A stretch of 64,000 nt of DNA from Rhodospirillaceae bacterium (GCA_002716125.1 PAZH01000017.1:16595-80594), one strand, 5' to 3'. Positions 55,475 through 64,000 are shown, numbered from the stretch's first letter. Numbers and translations: made by a program. The notes: generated from the sequence alone by a model not told the origin.

Positions 55475-56610
55475 ATACACTTATCTGCCCGCCACCCTTC
55501 CTTAACCTCGTTCTCAAGTAATATTGCCGCAAGGAATATGAAATTTAATTGTCGCCATTGGTGTTTTCTTAAAGGAGCAGTATCCAACACTCTATTGAGG
55601 AAACGATTTACACTACGAAGTACCGAGCTGAATAATTTGTATGAGGAAAAATAATACAATGATCAACTTTATGATGGGGCGAGGTTCCTTGAGGTTCCTA
55701 TACATTCTTACGGCATCGATAGTCGTATTGAGTGCTCTGCCACCGGTTTAGCCTTCAATGTATCTGATTTCTAATGAGGTTGTTTTTTTGCTTTCTAATA
55801 TCTTCGTATTTGATGTTGAAAATTTCTCCCCATGTGAAACGCATGAAAGAATTTACCACAATCGTTATTAAATGATATAATTTCTGTATGGGCGGTACGT
55901 CTCTTACTTTTATGCCTTCATTTGAGAGCTGTCTGGGAAATTTCTGTATGCGCTTGTATTCGTTTCCCGTAAAAGTAATCTATGAATTTTCATACCTTAA
56001 TATTTCAGGTTTCAAACGGTTGCGATTAGATTTTTTTCGCGTGCATAAGTCCGCACTTCTCAAAGAGTAAACCCCTGATTTTCTTTTGTTGATGGTGCTA
56101 GGTTGCCCTCCGAGGATCATCAAGATAGTTTAAAAATTCCATAATTTTTCATTTTAGTGATACCAGTAACATTCATCTTCACGTATTATTTAGATATGCG
56201 GCTAGTTTATGGCTTCAAATTTTCTTATTCTTTTTAGCAATGTTTTTACTCGTTATTTACGCGCCAATCTTTTCTGGTCTTTGAACAACTGTTCTGCAAA
56301 ATATCCCTAATTTGTTTAGATATACCTACTAAAGTTTCACCTCTGCTCAGGTCTTCTTATACTTTTTTAGCAGACCTTGTTGCTTGGACTTTGGGAGTCT
56401 CATTAGTGGAGCAAAAAACATATTTTCTTTCTTTCATAATAAGGACACCCCCATACCTATAGGAGGTAAACCTTTCTTATAGATAGAAAGACTTTTCTGT
56501 TTACTTCTTGTTGTTATTCAGATTTCTCGATTGTGTTATCAAATTTAATCCAATCTTCCTTTGGATCATTCTTTTATCCCAAAAATTGTCTAACTCCTTA
56601 TAACTCAAAT
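55426..56610 (-). pseudogene. Decayed tyrosine recombinase (phage-type integrase) gene
   Basis: This AT-rich stretch has no intact gene, but the minus strand reads as a broken integrase. Near 56608-56340: LSYKELDNFWDKRM, KSFYL, FTSYRYGG, KYVF and QATRSAKKV-stop-EDLSRGE, matching the arm-binding domain (WDxxLxGFG, KSFxxxYRxGG, ARxxAKxxxxDxxRGE). Near 55990-55790: NRNRLKPEILRYEN, EYKRIQKF, then VPPIQKLYHLITIVV and FMRFTWGEIFNIKYEDI, matching the catalytic TGxRxGExLxLxWxDI box. Near 55790-55450, in another frame: AEHSIRLS, RSVNRFLNRVLDTAPLRKHQWRQ (HxxR at ~55563) and LAAILLENEV. Stops and frameshifts are many. It starts beside the tRNA 3' end. Confidence 0.75.
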
Positions 56611-56631
56611 TTAGAAACTATCAGAAAAATT

Positions 56632-56665
56632 AAAATCTCCTAACCTATTGAGATTAGGAGATTTT
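56632..56665 (-). terminator. Rho-independent terminator after tRNA-Met
   Basis: A perfect 12-base stem (AAAATCTCCTAA at 56632-56643 with TTAGGAGATTTT at 56654-56665), 10-base loop, and a U-rich tail on the minus strand (TTTTAATTTTTC). The T run on the other side lets it work in both directions. Confidence 0.85.
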
Positions 56666-56742
56666 TGGTGGCGGATCCCAGACTCGAACTGGGGACACAT
56701 GGATTATGATTCCACCGCTCTAACCAACTGAGCTAATCCGCC
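56666..56742 (-). tRNA. tRNA-Met (anticodon CAT), elongator type
   Basis: 77 bases including CCA. The acceptor strand GGCGGAT pairs with ATCCGCC. D arm GCTCAGTTGGTTAGAGC, anticodon loop ATCATAA with CAT at 34-36 and stem GTGGA/TCCAT, T arm CCCAGTTCGAGTCTGGG. The CAT anticodon could also belong to a lysidine-modified tRNA-Ile; overall sequence looks like the elongator tRNA-Met. CCA is encoded. Its 3' end is a probable integration site for the decayed integrase next to it. Confidence 0.92.
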
Positions 56743-57498
56743 ATAGTGGCCCTTTCAAACAAGAACACGAGATACGGAGTGGGCGCGCTCCTGTCAAGCG
56801 GTCTGATGCTTTGGCCACACTCTAAAATTCAAACCGTTGATGCTAATCCACGAGAGATTCATCAGGATATTTCGCGAAACACTTAGCGTCGCCATCGTTC
56901 TTAACCAGAAGCCAGCGGGCCTTCACATCGAGCATCATATGCAAAAGCTACGGTAGGATCGGCAATGGCCGAGGAAATTTTGAATATTAAGTAATTCCCG
57001 TCCGAACGCGCGAAGCTAGAAAGCCGGCATAGAGATCAAATTTCGCAGTTTTACATTGTCGCGCGGGCTATCTTTCTCGTTCGCAAACGCTGCTTTCAGA
57101 CCGACCGGTAAGGCAACGAAGATACCGAATATAGAAAAATCAATCATCGTGGCCTCGGACGTGCCGCCGATAACAGTTAGAAAACTCATTAGATTAGGGG
57201 TAATTCAGAAACCTGAACCGGCTAGAATCGCAAAATAAAGGTCCGTCAGTTCGACGACGACGACACCAGCAACCCTTATGAAATCAAGGATAGGGTGGTT
57301 TTCCCTCCCGATTTGTATCGAATTCCCCCCTATCGGGATTGCCCGAAAGCGATGGGCCGAACTCAAATGAATCTATGGGATAAACATTTAATTCATGTCG
57401 GCTTACTATCAGATGTATTGATAGTTTTTAACGAAAAACTGAGTGATACTACAACCTTTACGCTGAAAGCGCTACCCTTCGATCAAAAGCGAATCGCG
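56743..57498. other. 756-base region with only doubtful small frames
   Basis: Lies upstream of the tRNA and downstream of the hydroxyacid dehydrogenase gene. Mixed composition, gradually GC-rich to the right. Small frames are a 57-residue minus-strand one (57016-57189) and an unconvincing plus-strand one (57056-57238). No clear RNA or mobile gene seen. The tRNA promoter must be near 56760-56800. Confidence 0.5.
57016..57189 (-). CDS. Doubtful 57-residue small ORF
   Basis: ATG 57189 to TAG 57016. A hydrophobic stretch (MIDFSIFGIFVALPVGLKAAFA) is followed by a charged tail. No clear Shine-Dalgarno and no known family. Could be a small membrane protein or a chance frame. Confidence 0.25.
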   Translation of the reverse strand: MSFLTVIGGTSEATMIDFSIFGIFVALPVGLKAAFANEKDSPRDNVKLRNLISMPAF

Positions 57499-58425
57499 CT
57501 AGTCTTCGTCGATGATCTCCTGCAGGCGCGCCGGATCGACCTTGATATCCACGCCGGCACGCTCGTTCTGCAAGGTCATCGAGACCCGGCTGTCGAGCCC
57601 GCCCCAACCGCGATTGATCGCTTCCGTCATCTCCGCCAGCACCGTATGGGACAGCTTCATCGGCACTTCGAATTCGCGCCCCACTTCGCACGCCAGCGCC
57701 ACGTCCTTGCGCGCGAGGCGCAACGCGAAGTCCGGCGGATCGAAACGCTGCGGCAAGTAGTTCCGATGCAAGGTGTCGAAACTCCGCCGCCGGCCAAGCG
57801 CGCCTTGTCGCACGGCTTCCCAAAGCGCGTCTGGCTCCAGTCCCGCCTTCACACCCATGGTGAAGGTCTCTGCCAAGGCGGCGCCCATGATGTATCCCGA
57901 CAGGTTGTGCACCAGCTTCGCAATCGAACCGGCACCGATCGGGCCGATATAACGGGCGGCGTCACCCATGGCATCCAACACCGGCTTATACTTGTCGAAC
58001 GTCGCTTTGTCGCCGCCGACCCAGATCGCCATTTTGCCGCTCTTGGCGCCGTCGGGCCCGCCGCTGACAGGTGCGTCCATCACTTCAACGCCTTGCTCCT
58101 GCATCGTCGCGTGGAGGCGGCGCATCACGGTCGGCGAGTTCGTGCTGAGATCGAAATAGGCGCTGCCCTTGTTGAACCCCGCCGCCAAGCCGTCTTCCCC
58201 GAGGACGACGGACTCGACTTCGGGCGGCCCCGGGAGCGATGTGAAGACGACATCGCTCTGCGCCGCCACTTCCTTGGGAGAGGACGCCCACTCGGCACCG
58301 ATGTCCAGGTGCGGATTGGCGGCGTCGCGATTGATGTCGTGGACGACAAGCGAATTCTGACCTTTGATGGCATTGAGGGCGATACTGGCACCCATGGTAC
58401 CGAGACCGATAAAGCCGACTTTCAT
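57499..58425 (-). CDS. NAD(P)-dependent beta-hydroxyacid dehydrogenase (3-hydroxyisobutyrate dehydrogenase family)
   Basis: 308 residues. Rossmann motif MKVGFIGLGTMGASIA, substrate-binding DAPVSGGPDGAKSG near residue 118, catalytic Lys in GSIAKLVHNLSG near 170, and C-terminal helical domain with DFALRLARKDVALA. Family members include 3-hydroxyisobutyrate, tartronate semialdehyde and 6-phosphogluconate-related enzymes; the substrate is unproven. It is the last gene of a leftward cluster from 62526. Confidence 0.9.
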   Translation of the reverse strand: MKVGFIGLGTMGASIALNAIKGQNSLVVHDINRDAANPHLDIGAEWASSPKEVAAQSDVVFTSLPGPPEVESVVLGEDGLAAGFNKGSAYFDLSTNSPTVMRRLHATMQEQGVEVMDAPVSGGPDGAKSGKMAIWVGGDKATFDKYKPVLDAMGDAARYIGPIGAGSIAKLVHNLSGYIMGAALAETFTMGVKAGLEPDALWEAVRQGALGRRRSFDTLHRNYLPQRFDPPDFALRLARKDVALACEVGREFEVPMKLSHTVLAEMTEAINRGWGGLDSRVSMTLQNERAGVDIKVDPARLQEIIDED

Positions 58426-58498
58426 GATGAGCTCCCGATAACTTCGTCGATTACCGGAAGTAAGTTGGGCCGATCGGCGGGATCGGCGACTGTCCGCG

Positions 58499-58990
58499 TC
58501 AGAGACGCAGGAACTCCAGTCCGACCAAGATGATGTCGACCCGCTCCCCGCTCTCCGACAACGGGAAGTGCGCAGACTCGTATTCCGAATAGATCTGATC
58601 GGCGAAGGTGGGCTTTCCGAAATGCCGGATCGGCGCTTTTCGTTCGATCACCCGCTCGTATACAGCCATCAAATCGGCCAACACCTGTCCGGAATATCTT
58701 TCGTCGAAATGGAACCCCGTCGAATCATATCCCAGTGCGGTCGTGATGTGCGTTCCAATGAGCCGCCAACGAAAGCGACGCGGATTCCAACCGACTTCGA
58801 TGAGGGCGACATACGGCAAGAGCTTCGGGATGTCGATGGGATCGATATCCGCCCGCGCCGGCATTTGGCGTCCGTCGAGTTTCGTTCGCCAGTACTCATG
58901 CAACTGCCCGATATTCTTTGAGACAAAGCTCAAATCCGCGTCGATCGACGGCAGAAATCTGCGGTCCGGATCGTCGCGGCCCTGTGTCAT
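58499..58990 (-). CDS. PAS_5-type single-domain protein
   Basis: 163 residues from ATG 58990, whose ATGA overlaps the stop of the upstream peptidase. PIDIPKLLPYVALIEVGWNPRRFRWRLIGTHI and GYDSTGFHFDERY match the PAS_5 layout also seen at 19103-19612. Longer in-frame sequence up to 59146 would lie over the peptidase. No output domain, function unknown. Translational coupling to the peptidase suggests a shared pathway. Confidence 0.77.
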   Translation of the reverse strand: MTQGRDDPDRRFLPSIDADLSFVSKNIGQLHEYWRTKLDGRQMPARADIDPIDIPKLLPYVALIEVGWNPRRFRWRLIGTHITTALGYDSTGFHFDERYSGQVLADLMAVYERVIERKAPIRHFGKPTFADQIYSEYESAHFPLSESGERVDIILVGLEFLRL

Positions 58991-60255
58991 TCGGTTTGTC
59001 CAACATGAGGATCGATGTCCCAGGTAAACACGCGATCCGCGCCGGCCGGCGTCACAATGGCAATATCCTCGAGCCAGAACCGGTCCGTGGCGCCGCCCGG
59101 CACCAGAAGATGCATCGCAATAACCATTTGATCCTGCAACGCCCAATCCCCGGTCGCACTGCCTTCCACCTCACCGCCGATTTCTTGATCGAGATGACTG
59201 AGACCGAGCCCGTGGAAGAACATCAGACAGGCCTCCGGCGCGCTGACGCCGGATTTCGCGTAGGCCGCCCGGCCGATCTGTTGCAACGCGCTCACCGTCG
59301 TACCGGGCTTGAGCGCAGCGTGAATTTCTTCCATTGCCGCCTTCGTGCCCCGCGCCGCCGGTGTCGACGCGTCTTCGGGCTGACCGTCGACAATCCACGT
59401 CTTGCCACCGTCCCAACAATAGAGGTCTTTCGTGCCATGGCAGTCGAACATGATCCGCATACCGGGCTCGATTTCGAAATCGTCGAACTCCGACGTGAAA
59501 GCGACGGCAGGGTCGGCGCCGCGCGGACTCGCCAGGACCAAAGCGCCCGGATCGTGGACAAACCCGCCGTGCTGGACAGCGGCAACATTGTAAGCGTGAT
59601 TGAGATCATGCCATGTCATGCCGGGTCCCCACTGCCCGATCGTTGCTTCAATCGCCGCCTGATTGATGGCGGTCGACTTCCGCAGCATTTCGATTTCGAA
59701 CGGCGTCTTTACGCTACGGGCCGACATCAGCAAACCGAACCCATCGGCAATATCGCTGGCGCTGTCGCTCACCCGAAGGCCAAGCCGAGCGTCGTCGAAG
59801 GCAATACGTTTTCCGGTGAGCCCGAGATCTGCCAATGCTTTCTCGAGACTCTCGATCATGGTCTCGGCGTAGTGATCGCGGGCACCGCTCGTCCAGCCGA
59901 GATTGTCGGCCGATTGCGGCACGAAGGCCTCTAGGTCGGCGCCGGACGCCGGCCGGTCAAGCGGCGAGATCATTGAGCGATAAGGCCGGATGTCATCGAT
60001 CCAGCTGTCCTGCCGTGCCATCGCCCCCATGTAGTACTCCGGCAAGACCAGGATCGGCGCCTCCGGCGCGTGACGCGAGAAGACGACCGCGAAGGGCCTT
60101 GGTTCGTCCGATTTTTGCGCGACGGCGTTCAGGCTCGACATGTAGTAAAGGTTTTGATGCGAACTTGCGACGACACCGTCGATCCCTCGCGCCGCCATCA
60201 GACCGACGAGACGCTCACTGTCGACAAGCTGGCGGATTGGCGTTCGGTTTGGCAT
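58987..60255 (-). CDS. M24-family peptidase (Xaa-Pro aminopeptidase/creatinase-like)
   Basis: 422 residues: N-terminal creatinase-like domain (ARGIDGVVASSHQNLYYMSSL) and C-terminal pita-bread domain. Metal-site candidates are Asp in MFDCHGTKDLYCWDGG, His in FFHGLGLSHLDQE and Glu in WLEDIAIVT; the substitution of the usual D-x-G pattern around the first Asp means function may be creatinase-type rather than peptidase. Upstream acyl-CoA dehydrogenase ends 9 bases before. Confidence 0.87.
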   Translation of the reverse strand: MPNRTPIRQLVDSERLVGLMAARGIDGVVASSHQNLYYMSSLNAVAQKSDEPRPFAVVFSRHAPEAPILVLPEYYMGAMARQDSWIDDIRPYRSMISPLDRPASGADLEAFVPQSADNLGWTSGARDHYAETMIESLEKALADLGLTGKRIAFDDARLGLRVSDSASDIADGFGLLMSARSVKTPFEIEMLRKSTAINQAAIEATIGQWGPGMTWHDLNHAYNVAAVQHGGFVHDPGALVLASPRGADPAVAFTSEFDDFEIEPGMRIMFDCHGTKDLYCWDGGKTWIVDGQPEDASTPAARGTKAAMEEIHAALKPGTTVSALQQIGRAAYAKSGVSAPEACLMFFHGLGLSHLDQEIGGEVEGSATGDWALQDQMVIAMHLLVPGGATDRFWLEDIAIVTPAGADRVFTWDIDPHVGQTE

Positions 60256-60264
60256 TTCGTTTCC

Positions 60265-61431
60265 TCAGTATGAGCGCGGCAGGCCCAAGACCCGCTCCGA
60301 CAGGTAGTTCAGAATCATCTGCGGGCTGACCGGTGCGATGCGATGGATCAGCATCTCTCGGAAATACCGCTCGACGTGAAATTCCTTCGCATAGCCCATG
60401 CCGCCATGAGTCTGGATAGCGTTCGAGCAGGCTTTGAAGCACGCTTCCCCGGCCAGATATTTGGCGGCATTGGCTTCCGCACCGCAATGCTCGCCGCGAT
60501 CGTATTTTTGCGCTGCGGTGAACGCCATCAGATTGGCGGCTTCCAATTCCGCCCAGCTCTCGGCCAGCGGATGCTGGATGCCCTGGTTCATGCCGATCGG
60601 CCGATCGAAGACGATGCGCTCCTTGGCATAGTTTGTCGCCTTGTTCAGCGCCGCCCGGCCGAGGCCAACAAGCCCTGCCGCCAGAAGAATCCGCTCCGGG
60701 TTAAGACCATGCAATAGGTAACGGAACCCCTTGCCTTCCTCACCAATCCGGTCTTCCACCGGGATCGGCATGCCGTCGAAGAAAACACTGTTCGAATCGA
60801 CGCATTTACGGCCCATCTTCGGGATTTCCTTTACCTCCACATAATCGCGGTCGAAATCCGCGTAGAACAAGGAGAGGCCGTCAATCGGACTGTCCGTCTC
60901 TTCCTTCGGTGCCGTCCGCGCGATGAGCATGATTTTGTCCGCGACCTGTGCCGTGGTCGTCCAAATCTTCTGACCGTGCACCAAGTAACGATCGCCGTCC
61001 CGCCCCGCCCGGGTCGACAGCTGCGTCGTGTCCAAACCCGCATCCGGCTCCGTCACAGCAAAACACGCGCGCTCGTCGCGCCGCATGACCGGCGGCAGCC
61101 AGCGTTGCTTTTGCTCGTCCGTGCCATAGCGCACGATCGGATGGACACCGAAGACATTAATCGAGACCGAGGACACGCCGCCATTTGCTGCACCCGATTC
61201 CGATATCGCCTGCACCATGACCGCCGCCTCGGTAATCCCGAGCCCGCTGCCGCCGAACTCTTCCGGCATCGCGATCCCCAAATAACCCGCGTCCGCCAGG
61301 GCCCGGCAAAAGTCCTCCGGGAACTCACCGTCTTCATCCCGCGCCAGCCAATAATCGTCCCCGAAATCCGCACAAATACGCAGCACGTTTTCGCGGATCA
61401 TTTCTTGTTCTTCTGTCAGCGGGAATACCAT
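60265..61431 (-). CDS. Acyl-CoA dehydrogenase
   Basis: 388 residues. N-terminal EEQEMIRENVLRICADFGDDYW, ACFAVTEPDAGLDTTQLSTRA (FAD/substrate binding), KIWTTTAQVADKIML, and QTHGGMGYAKEFHVERYFREM. The usual catalytic Glu motif (YEGT) is replaced by HRIAPVSPQM, a pattern found in one ACAD subgroup where the base is elsewhere. FAD-dependent alpha,beta-desaturation of an acyl-CoA is expected. Just downstream of the proline-racemase family gene. Confidence 0.9.
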   Translation of the reverse strand: MVFPLTEEQEMIRENVLRICADFGDDYWLARDEDGEFPEDFCRALADAGYLGIAMPEEFGGSGLGITEAAVMVQAISESGAANGGVSSVSINVFGVHPIVRYGTDEQKQRWLPPVMRRDERACFAVTEPDAGLDTTQLSTRAGRDGDRYLVHGQKIWTTTAQVADKIMLIARTAPKEETDSPIDGLSLFYADFDRDYVEVKEIPKMGRKCVDSNSVFFDGMPIPVEDRIGEEGKGFRYLLHGLNPERILLAAGLVGLGRAALNKATNYAKERIVFDRPIGMNQGIQHPLAESWAELEAANLMAFTAAQKYDRGEHCGAEANAAKYLAGEACFKACSNAIQTHGGMGYAKEFHVERYFREMLIHRIAPVSPQMILNYLSERVLGLPRSY

Positions 61432-61494
61432 CCAAATCTCCTTAAACCCCTCTTAGCGAGGATAGCGCAACGCCGTGAAAATTCGAGAACTCTC

Positions 61495-62526
61495 TCATCC
61501 TAAGTTCGGCCACGTATCGGACAGACGATAACCTTCCGGCCAAGGGTCGTCCGGGTCGAGCATGAGCGTGCGCATGCCGGCGATCCATGCGCGCCCGGCG
61601 AGCGACGGCACCACACCAGGCATACCGCCGACATCGACCAATTTCTCGATACGACAGTCGAAGGTCGAATCGATGAGGGATTCCCCCACGAACCGCTCCC
61701 CGACCGCGAGCTCGCCCTTTGCATGAAGCACCGCCATACGGGCGCTGCAGCCGGTGCCGCAGGGCGAACGGTCGATCTTGCCCGGGCGGATCGCGACCGC
61801 GTTCCGTCCATGTTTCACGCCGTCCCGCTCTTCGACCGGTGCCGTCACCTCGCAGAACGAGATATGCTTCCAGTCACGCAAAACGGGATGCGCAAACCCG
61901 AGCTGTTCGTTTGCCGCCGCCGTGATCTTGGTGCCTGTCACCGCGATGTCCCGCGCCTCGTCGGGCGACAACGAAAACCCAAGCGCCGCCGCGTCGACCA
62001 ACACGAAACTATCGCCGCCGAAGGCGGTATCGACAGTTAAAGTGCCAATTCCATCCACTTCGAGCGGCGCGGCCAGCTTGTCCGCGAATGACGGCAGGTT
62101 TTGGACACGGATTGAGCGGACCTTGCCGTCTTCGCACGCGGCGGTGACGTGAACCAGGCCGCCGGGTGCCTCCAAGGTCAGCCGGGTTTCGGGTTCCATC
62201 ATCGGAACGATTCCCGTCTCCAGAAGAACATTCGACACGCAGATCGAATTCGAGCCCGACATCGGCGGCGTGTCCGCCGGCTCCATGATGATGAACGCCG
62301 CATCCGCGGCGGGATCCTTCGGCGGAACCAGTAAATTGACGTGACGAAAAACGCCACCGCGCGGTTCGTTCAGGACGAAATTCCGCAAGGTGTCGTCTTC
62401 GGCGATAAAGCGGGACTGCGCCCAAACCGTGTCGCCCGGCGGTGGTGCGACACCGCCGACAATGACATCGCCGACCTCGCCTTCGGCGTGACATTCGACG
62501 ATTTTAATCGCTGATTTGCTCTGCAT
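61495..62526 (-). CDS. Proline racemase-family enzyme (hydroxyproline epimerase/dehydratase type)
   Basis: 343 residues from ATG 62526 (GAAGAAAA upstream; a start at 62631 would add a leader not typical of the family). The first catalytic position, Cys in proline racemase (MCGH), is Ser here ([11 protein letters not shown] near residue 88), while the second Cys is kept in [13 protein letters not shown] near 252. Ser/Cys members are associated with hydroxyproline metabolism (4-hydroxyproline epimerase or trans-3-hydroxyproline dehydratase); which of these applies is not settled by sequence. Next to an ACAD, M24 peptidase and dehydrogenase. Confidence 0.87.
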   Translation of the reverse strand: MQSKSAIKIVECHAEGEVGDVIVGGVAPPPGDTVWAQSRFIAEDDTLRNFVLNEPRGGVFRHVNLLVPPKDPAADAAFIIMEPADTPPMSGSNSICVSNVLLETGIVPMMEPETRLTLEAPGGLVHVTAACEDGKVRSIRVQNLPSFADKLAAPLEVDGIGTLTVDTAFGGDSFVLVDAAALGFSLSPDEARDIAVTGTKITAAANEQLGFAHPVLRDWKHISFCEVTAPVEERDGVKHGRNAVAIRPGKIDRSPCGTGCSARMAVLHAKGELAVGERFVGESLIDSTFDCRIEKLVDVGGMPGVVPSLAGRAWIAGMRTLMLDPDDPWPEGYRLSDTWPNLG

Positions 62527-62585
62527 ATTTTCTTCTATAACGGTTTGGCTCACGATCTGCCATAATGCTGGAAAGGAAACGTCCG

Positions 62586-63158
62586 ATGAGAGAATACACA
62601 ATGAAAAGATTGTCCCATCTCGCGGTTGCACTGGCCGCGCTGGTTCTCGTCACCGCTCCGGCGAAAGCAGACAGCGACTTTTACACCGAGAACGAAATCC
62701 TCAACGCCGCCCGCGGGTTCTTCGGCGAAACAACCGGCGGCCTCGCCAAGGCTGTGCAAAAAGTCTTCAGCGACCTGGGCGAGCCCAACGGCTATATCCT
62801 CGGCGAGGAAGTCGGCGGGGCCTTCATCGTTGGCCTCCGCTACGGAAACGGCGAACTTAGCGTGAAAAACGCCGGCAAACGCAAAGTCTATTGGCAGGGA
62901 CCGTCGGTCGGTTTCGATTTCGGGGGCAACGCAGCGAAATCGATGACGCTCGTCTATAATATCAAGAGTCCGGACGACATCTTTAAGCGCTACCCCGGCG
63001 TCAGCGGCAGTTTCTATTTCGTGGCGGGCGTCGGCGTGAATTATCAGCAAGCGGGCGACGTTATTCTGGCACCCATGCGCACCGGCGTCGGACTCCGGGC
63101 CGGGGCGAATGTGGGCTATCTACATTACGGAAAAGAGCATTCCTGGATCCCGTTTTAG
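62586..63158 (+). CDS. eipA: EipA/DUF1134 envelope protein
   Basis: 190 residues from ATG 62586 (AAGGAAA upstream). A signal peptide [23 protein letters not shown], starting at the inner ATG 62601, ends near ADSDF. The DUF1134 body follows with [30 protein letters not shown] and [21 protein letters not shown]. In Brucella EipA is a periplasmic protein needed for envelope integrity. Divergent from the proline racemase-family gene and convergent with an ACAD. Confidence 0.88.
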   Translation: MREYTMKRLSHLAVALAALVLVTAPAKADSDFYTENEILNAARGFFGETTGGLAKAVQKVFSDLGEPNGYILGEEVGGAFIVGLRYGNGELSVKNAGKRKVYWQGPSVGFDFGGNAAKSMTLVYNIKSPDDIFKRYPGVSGSFYFVAGVGVNYQQAGDVILAPMRTGVGLRAGANVGYLHYGKEHSWIPF

Positions 63159-63211
63159 GAGTCCGCCGGCCTTCCTCCATAAAAGGGAAGATTGGGGAGA
63201 GCGATAAACCC

Positions 63212-64000
63212 CTACAAATCGCGGTCGCCCTTTAAAAGGCGCTGCGCGATCGTGCGGTTGAGGATTTCGTTTGTCCCGTCGGCGACATTGACGATCCGGA
63301 GCGCGTGCCACGCGTGATAGAGCCCGAGCTCGTTGGCAAAGCCCATGGCCCCGTGGGTCTGCATGGCGCGGTCGACCGCCTTGTAGCCGACCTGCACCGC
63401 ATAAGCTTTGGTCATCGACAACTCTTTCACCGCCGCTTCGCCGCGATCTAAGAGCGTCGCGGAGTTCAGTGCCATCAGATGAGCGGCGTGGAGCTCGGTC
63501 GCGCTTTCCGCCAACGGGAAAGTGACACCCTGATACTCCGAAATCGTTTTCCCGAACGCTTCCCGGATGCCGGCATACTCCAGCGCCTGTTCAAGCGCCC
63601 AGCGGCCGTAACCGACGGCGCGCGCGGAATTGTAAATTCGGCCGAGCGAGACACCGTAAAGCGCCGCGGCGAACCCTTGGTGCAGTTCGCCGACCAATTG
63701 CCACGGCTCGACCCGGATGTCCTCTAACAGCAACTCGCCTTCGTCGCCGCCGATATGGCCGAATAGCTTCACGATCCGCTGTACTTGGAAGCCGGGCGAA
63801 TCCGTCGGCACCAGGAAAGCCGAAATCCCGCCCCGTGTGTCCGGATCCGTCACCGCAAAGACCACACAGTAATCCGCCACTGGGGAGTTCGACGTCCAAA
63901 TCTTGCGCCCACTGATCCGCCATCCATTCCCGTCCGGCACCGCCCGTGTCTTGATCTGCGACGCGTCCGAGCCGGCGCCCGGCTCCGAGAGGCCGAAGCA
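63212..64000 (-). CDS. Acyl-CoA dehydrogenase, 5' end outside window
   Basis: About 263 residues of the C-terminal part; the frame stays open to base 64000, where it begins FGLSEPGAGSDASQIKTRA, so the N-terminal domain lies beyond the window. GRKIWTSNSPVADYCVV, FLVPTDSPGFQV and MQTHGAMGFANELGLYHAWHALRI are standard ACAD stretches. The catalytic Glu of the YEGTNE motif is Asp here (VADGTNEILNRT), as in ACAD10/11-type enzymes. Substrate unknown. Confidence 0.88.
   Translation of the reverse strand, partial: CFGLSEPGAGSDASQIKTRAVPDGNGWRISGRKIWTSNSPVADYCVVFAVTDPDTRGGISAFLVPTDSPGFQVQRIVKLFGHIGGDEGELLLEDIRVEPWQLVGELHQGFAAALYGVSLGRIYNSARAVGYGRWALEQALEYAGIREAFGKTISEYQGVTFPLAESATELHAAHLMALNSATLLDRGEAAVKELSMTKAYAVQVGYKAVDRAMQTHGAMGFANELGLYHAWHALRIVNVADGTNEILNRTIAQRLLKGDRDL

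Noticed and set aside
55659-55751. 30-residue hydrophobic plus-strand frame MINFMMGRG...
   Set aside because: It lies opposite the integrase remnant and its ribosome site spacing is too wide; probably chance.
55880-55950. Short direct repeat AATTTCTGTATG
   Set aside because: Only 12 bases in AT-rich decayed DNA; no flanking element, likely chance.
55888-56070. 60-residue plus-strand frame
   Set aside because: Opposite the decayed integrase catalytic part; no pattern of its own.
57295-58533. 412-residue plus-strand frame
   Set aside because: Antisense shadow of the beta-hydroxyacid dehydrogenase, typical of GC-rich codon bias; no family features.
1-64000. CRISPR arrays, rRNA genes, insertion sequences, or a replication origin
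   Set aside because: None found: no regularly spaced repeats, rRNA signatures, intact transposases or oriC-type features were recognised.

Overview
The window looks like chromosome of a GC-rich free-living alphaproteobacterium, plausibly Rhodospirillales or a relative. The evidence is a circularly permuted two-piece tmRNA of alphaproteobacterial type, an EipA/DUF1134 envelope protein, alphaproteobacterial SspB, two PAS_5-type proteins, an RHH_4 protein, and abundant catabolic genes (SDRs, CaiB CoA-transferases, acyl-CoA dehydrogenases, GMC oxidoreductases, LLM flavoproteins, GSTs). Genes are dense and many same-strand neighbours overlap by a few bases. Species cannot be named from sequence alone.

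Layout. 1-6.4 kb: end of an O-methyltransferase, a PAS histidine kinase with an in-frame amber codon, and hydantoinase/oxoprolinase subunits B and A. 6.4-17.8 kb: DUF427-adenylate cyclase fusion, MAPEG, FAH hydrolase, glyoxalase, two SDRs, two tiny ORFs, SMP-30 lactonase, a frameshifted carboxylesterase, LpxR-like deacylase, LysR regulator, GST and PNPOx-like protein. 17.8-35.8 kb: serA, a PAS_5 protein, CMD protein, enoyl-CoA hydratase, TauD dioxygenase, D-lactate dehydrogenase-like enzyme, giant AsmA protein with a polyglutamine tract, RHH protein, hydrolase, a CheW protein fused to a globin-like domain, TfoX, DinB, a flavoprotein with two TGA codons, then CoA-transferase, MaoC hydratase and class I fumarase. 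36-40 kb: SDR, sspB, ssrA, thyA and folA. 40-54 kb: peripheral catabolism, a citryl-CoA-lyase-like protein and an O-antigen ligase.

About 54.2-57.4 kb is AT-rich and unlike the rest. It holds a SAM-methyltransferase-like gene, about 1.2 kb with no intact gene, and tRNA-Met(CAT). On the minus strand the gene-less stretch still reads as a heavily decayed tyrosine-recombinase (integrase) gene starting beside the tRNA 3' end, so it is best explained as the remnant of an element integrated at this tRNA. 57.5-64 kb returns to core-like catabolic genes: a beta-hydroxyacid dehydrogenase, M24 peptidase, two acyl-CoA dehydrogenases and a proline-racemase-family enzyme.

The most notable points are the CheW-globin fusion whose proximal His position is not His, the integrase fossil at tRNA-Met, the permuted tmRNA beside its proteolysis adaptor sspB, the DUF427-cyclase fusion, and at least three otherwise well-preserved genes broken by one or two point changes. 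GC and boundary statements are by eye; no alignment or database search was run.
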